Assembly: GCF_029873635.1 (NCBI RefSeq)
Contig: NC_080418.1
Span: 149,599,748 to 149,663,747, forward strand
DNA length: 64,000 nt
Reading direction: 5' to 3'
Source: Malania oleifera
Lineage: Eukaryota > Streptophyta > Magnoliopsida > Santalales > Ximeniaceae
The notes under the pieces are model-generated. The model ran no database searches, was not told the DNA's origin, and saw only the letters and a program-made list of their open reading frames with translations. The translations under genes were made by a program, and so were the position numbers. Shown here in pieces: positions 63,677-64,000 of the stretch. Position 1 is the stretch's first letter. Every line of letters starts with the position of its first letter.

Positions 63677-64000
63677 TGTAAGACCCCGAACCGTGATAGG
63701 TGGGTTTAATTAAAATAAAAGAGGGGTAAAAAGGTAATTAAAAAGGCTTCGTCGACAAAGCTAGAGTTCGTCGATGAAGGCCTCATATTTCTTGTCGACG
63801 AGGAGCAGGTGTTCGTCGATGAGGAAAACCTGAGAGGTATTGTGAAGTGTGGCGAAGTTCAGGGCTCGTTGACAACGAGAAGCCAACGAGTTTCAGAAAA
63901 TCGAAAATCCCAGGCTCGTCGATGAGGTCATGGTCTCGTCGACGAGAGGACTATAAGGTCTCGTCGTCGAGGACGCAATTCGTCGACCAGAACTGCTGAG
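63677..64000 (+). repeat. 3' LTR of plus-strand Gypsy, first 324 bp
   Basis: TGTAAGACCCCGAACCGTGA matches 57057 onward. It retains more intact TCGTCGACGA copies (for example CTCGTCGACGAGA near 63934) than the 5' LTR. The window ends inside U3, before the TATA box. Confidence 0.85.

Larger units (their letters stand above)
42574..64000 (-). mobile_element. Minus-strand Gypsy (chromovirus-like) element, nested host
   Basis: LTR starts at 42574 and 56243 (both TGTAACGAC and near-identical onward) define the element. Its coding strand is minus: primer site near 56239, gag, protease, RT, RNase H, integrase with chromodomain-like end, and polypurine tract at 49263-49280. Integrase after RNase H identifies Gypsy (Metaviridae). 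Four later insertions split it (43139-45247, 45470-48046, 49908-51825 and 57057 on). The far end of its 5' LTR lies beyond the window, so its own target duplication (candidate ATGAG at 42569-42573) cannot be tested. Confidence 0.85.
57057..64000 (+). mobile_element. Plus-strand Gypsy (chromovirus-like) element, 3' end outside window
   Basis: The 5' LTR (57057-58634), Met-tRNA primer site, gag-protease, RT-RNase H, integrase with chromodomain-like end, polypurine tract and the first 324 bp of the 3' LTR (63677 on) are present. It inserted into the 5' LTR of the minus-strand Gypsy element at TGTAT (57052-57056). Stops and frameshifts break gag-pol, but the RT active site is preserved. It is a relative of the minus-strand element, with the same domain order and similar integrase end. 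Confidence 0.9.

Overview
The window looks like nuclear DNA of a dicot flowering plant. The evidence is AT-rich intergenic sequence, one spliced gene with GT-AG introns that encodes a plant-type COP10 protein, plant-lineage LTR retrotransposons primed by initiator-Met tRNA, a MULE with a plant mobile domain, and the 3' end of a plant L1-type LINE. Nothing bacterial is present. I cannot name the species; the genome is clearly retrotransposon-rich.

Layout. 1-6504: an internally deleted Sirevirus-like Copia element (LTR, broken gag, repeated polypurine tracts, LTR). 6505-9096: unassigned DNA with two adjacent imperfect foldbacks. 9097-11351: a solo Gypsy LTR. 11480-15013: a degenerate MULE transposase followed by plant-mobile-domain sequence. 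15574-20863: a second Copia element, with gag-pol order intact but many stops and only the tail of its 5' LTR. 20864-26964: mostly unassigned, with a GC-rich island (21.8-22.2 kb), a LINE 3' end (23475-23957) and one small unrecognised ORF (24724-25074, minus). 26965-33016 (minus): a four-exon COP10-like ubiquitin E2-variant gene, the only confidently functional host gene. Its first intron is 4.8 kb and holds retroelement-like debris. 34821-40487: a young LTR element with CCATT target duplications, equal-length LTRs (1382 bp) and one uninterrupted 885-codon ORF. That ORF joins Gag to remnants of RT, integrase and a chromodomain. 40820-41380: diverged tandem repeats. 41486-41801 (minus): a second plant-mobile-domain tail.

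41802-64000 is a nest. A plus-strand LTR (41802) is interrupted by a minus-strand Gypsy chromovirus-like element (42574 to beyond the window). That element's LTRs and pol are interrupted by three solo LTRs (43139-45247, target duplication ACATA; 45470-48046, GTTAG; about 49908-51825, ATTAT/CTTAT) and by a plus-strand Gypsy element (57057 to beyond the window).

The most interesting signals are these: (1) arrays of a TCGTCGACGA-type palindrome sit just upstream of the TATA box in LTRs of both Copia and Gypsy elements; (2) two other LTR families instead carry GTGGGCCCCAC-type, TCP-factor-like sites upstream of TATA; (3) short LTR core blocks are conserved among otherwise diverged Gypsy LTRs; (4) the 885-codon Gag-integrase-chromodomain fusion is intact; (5) the COP10-like gene has Gly at the E2 catalytic-Cys position. 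All coordinates and alignments were read by eye.
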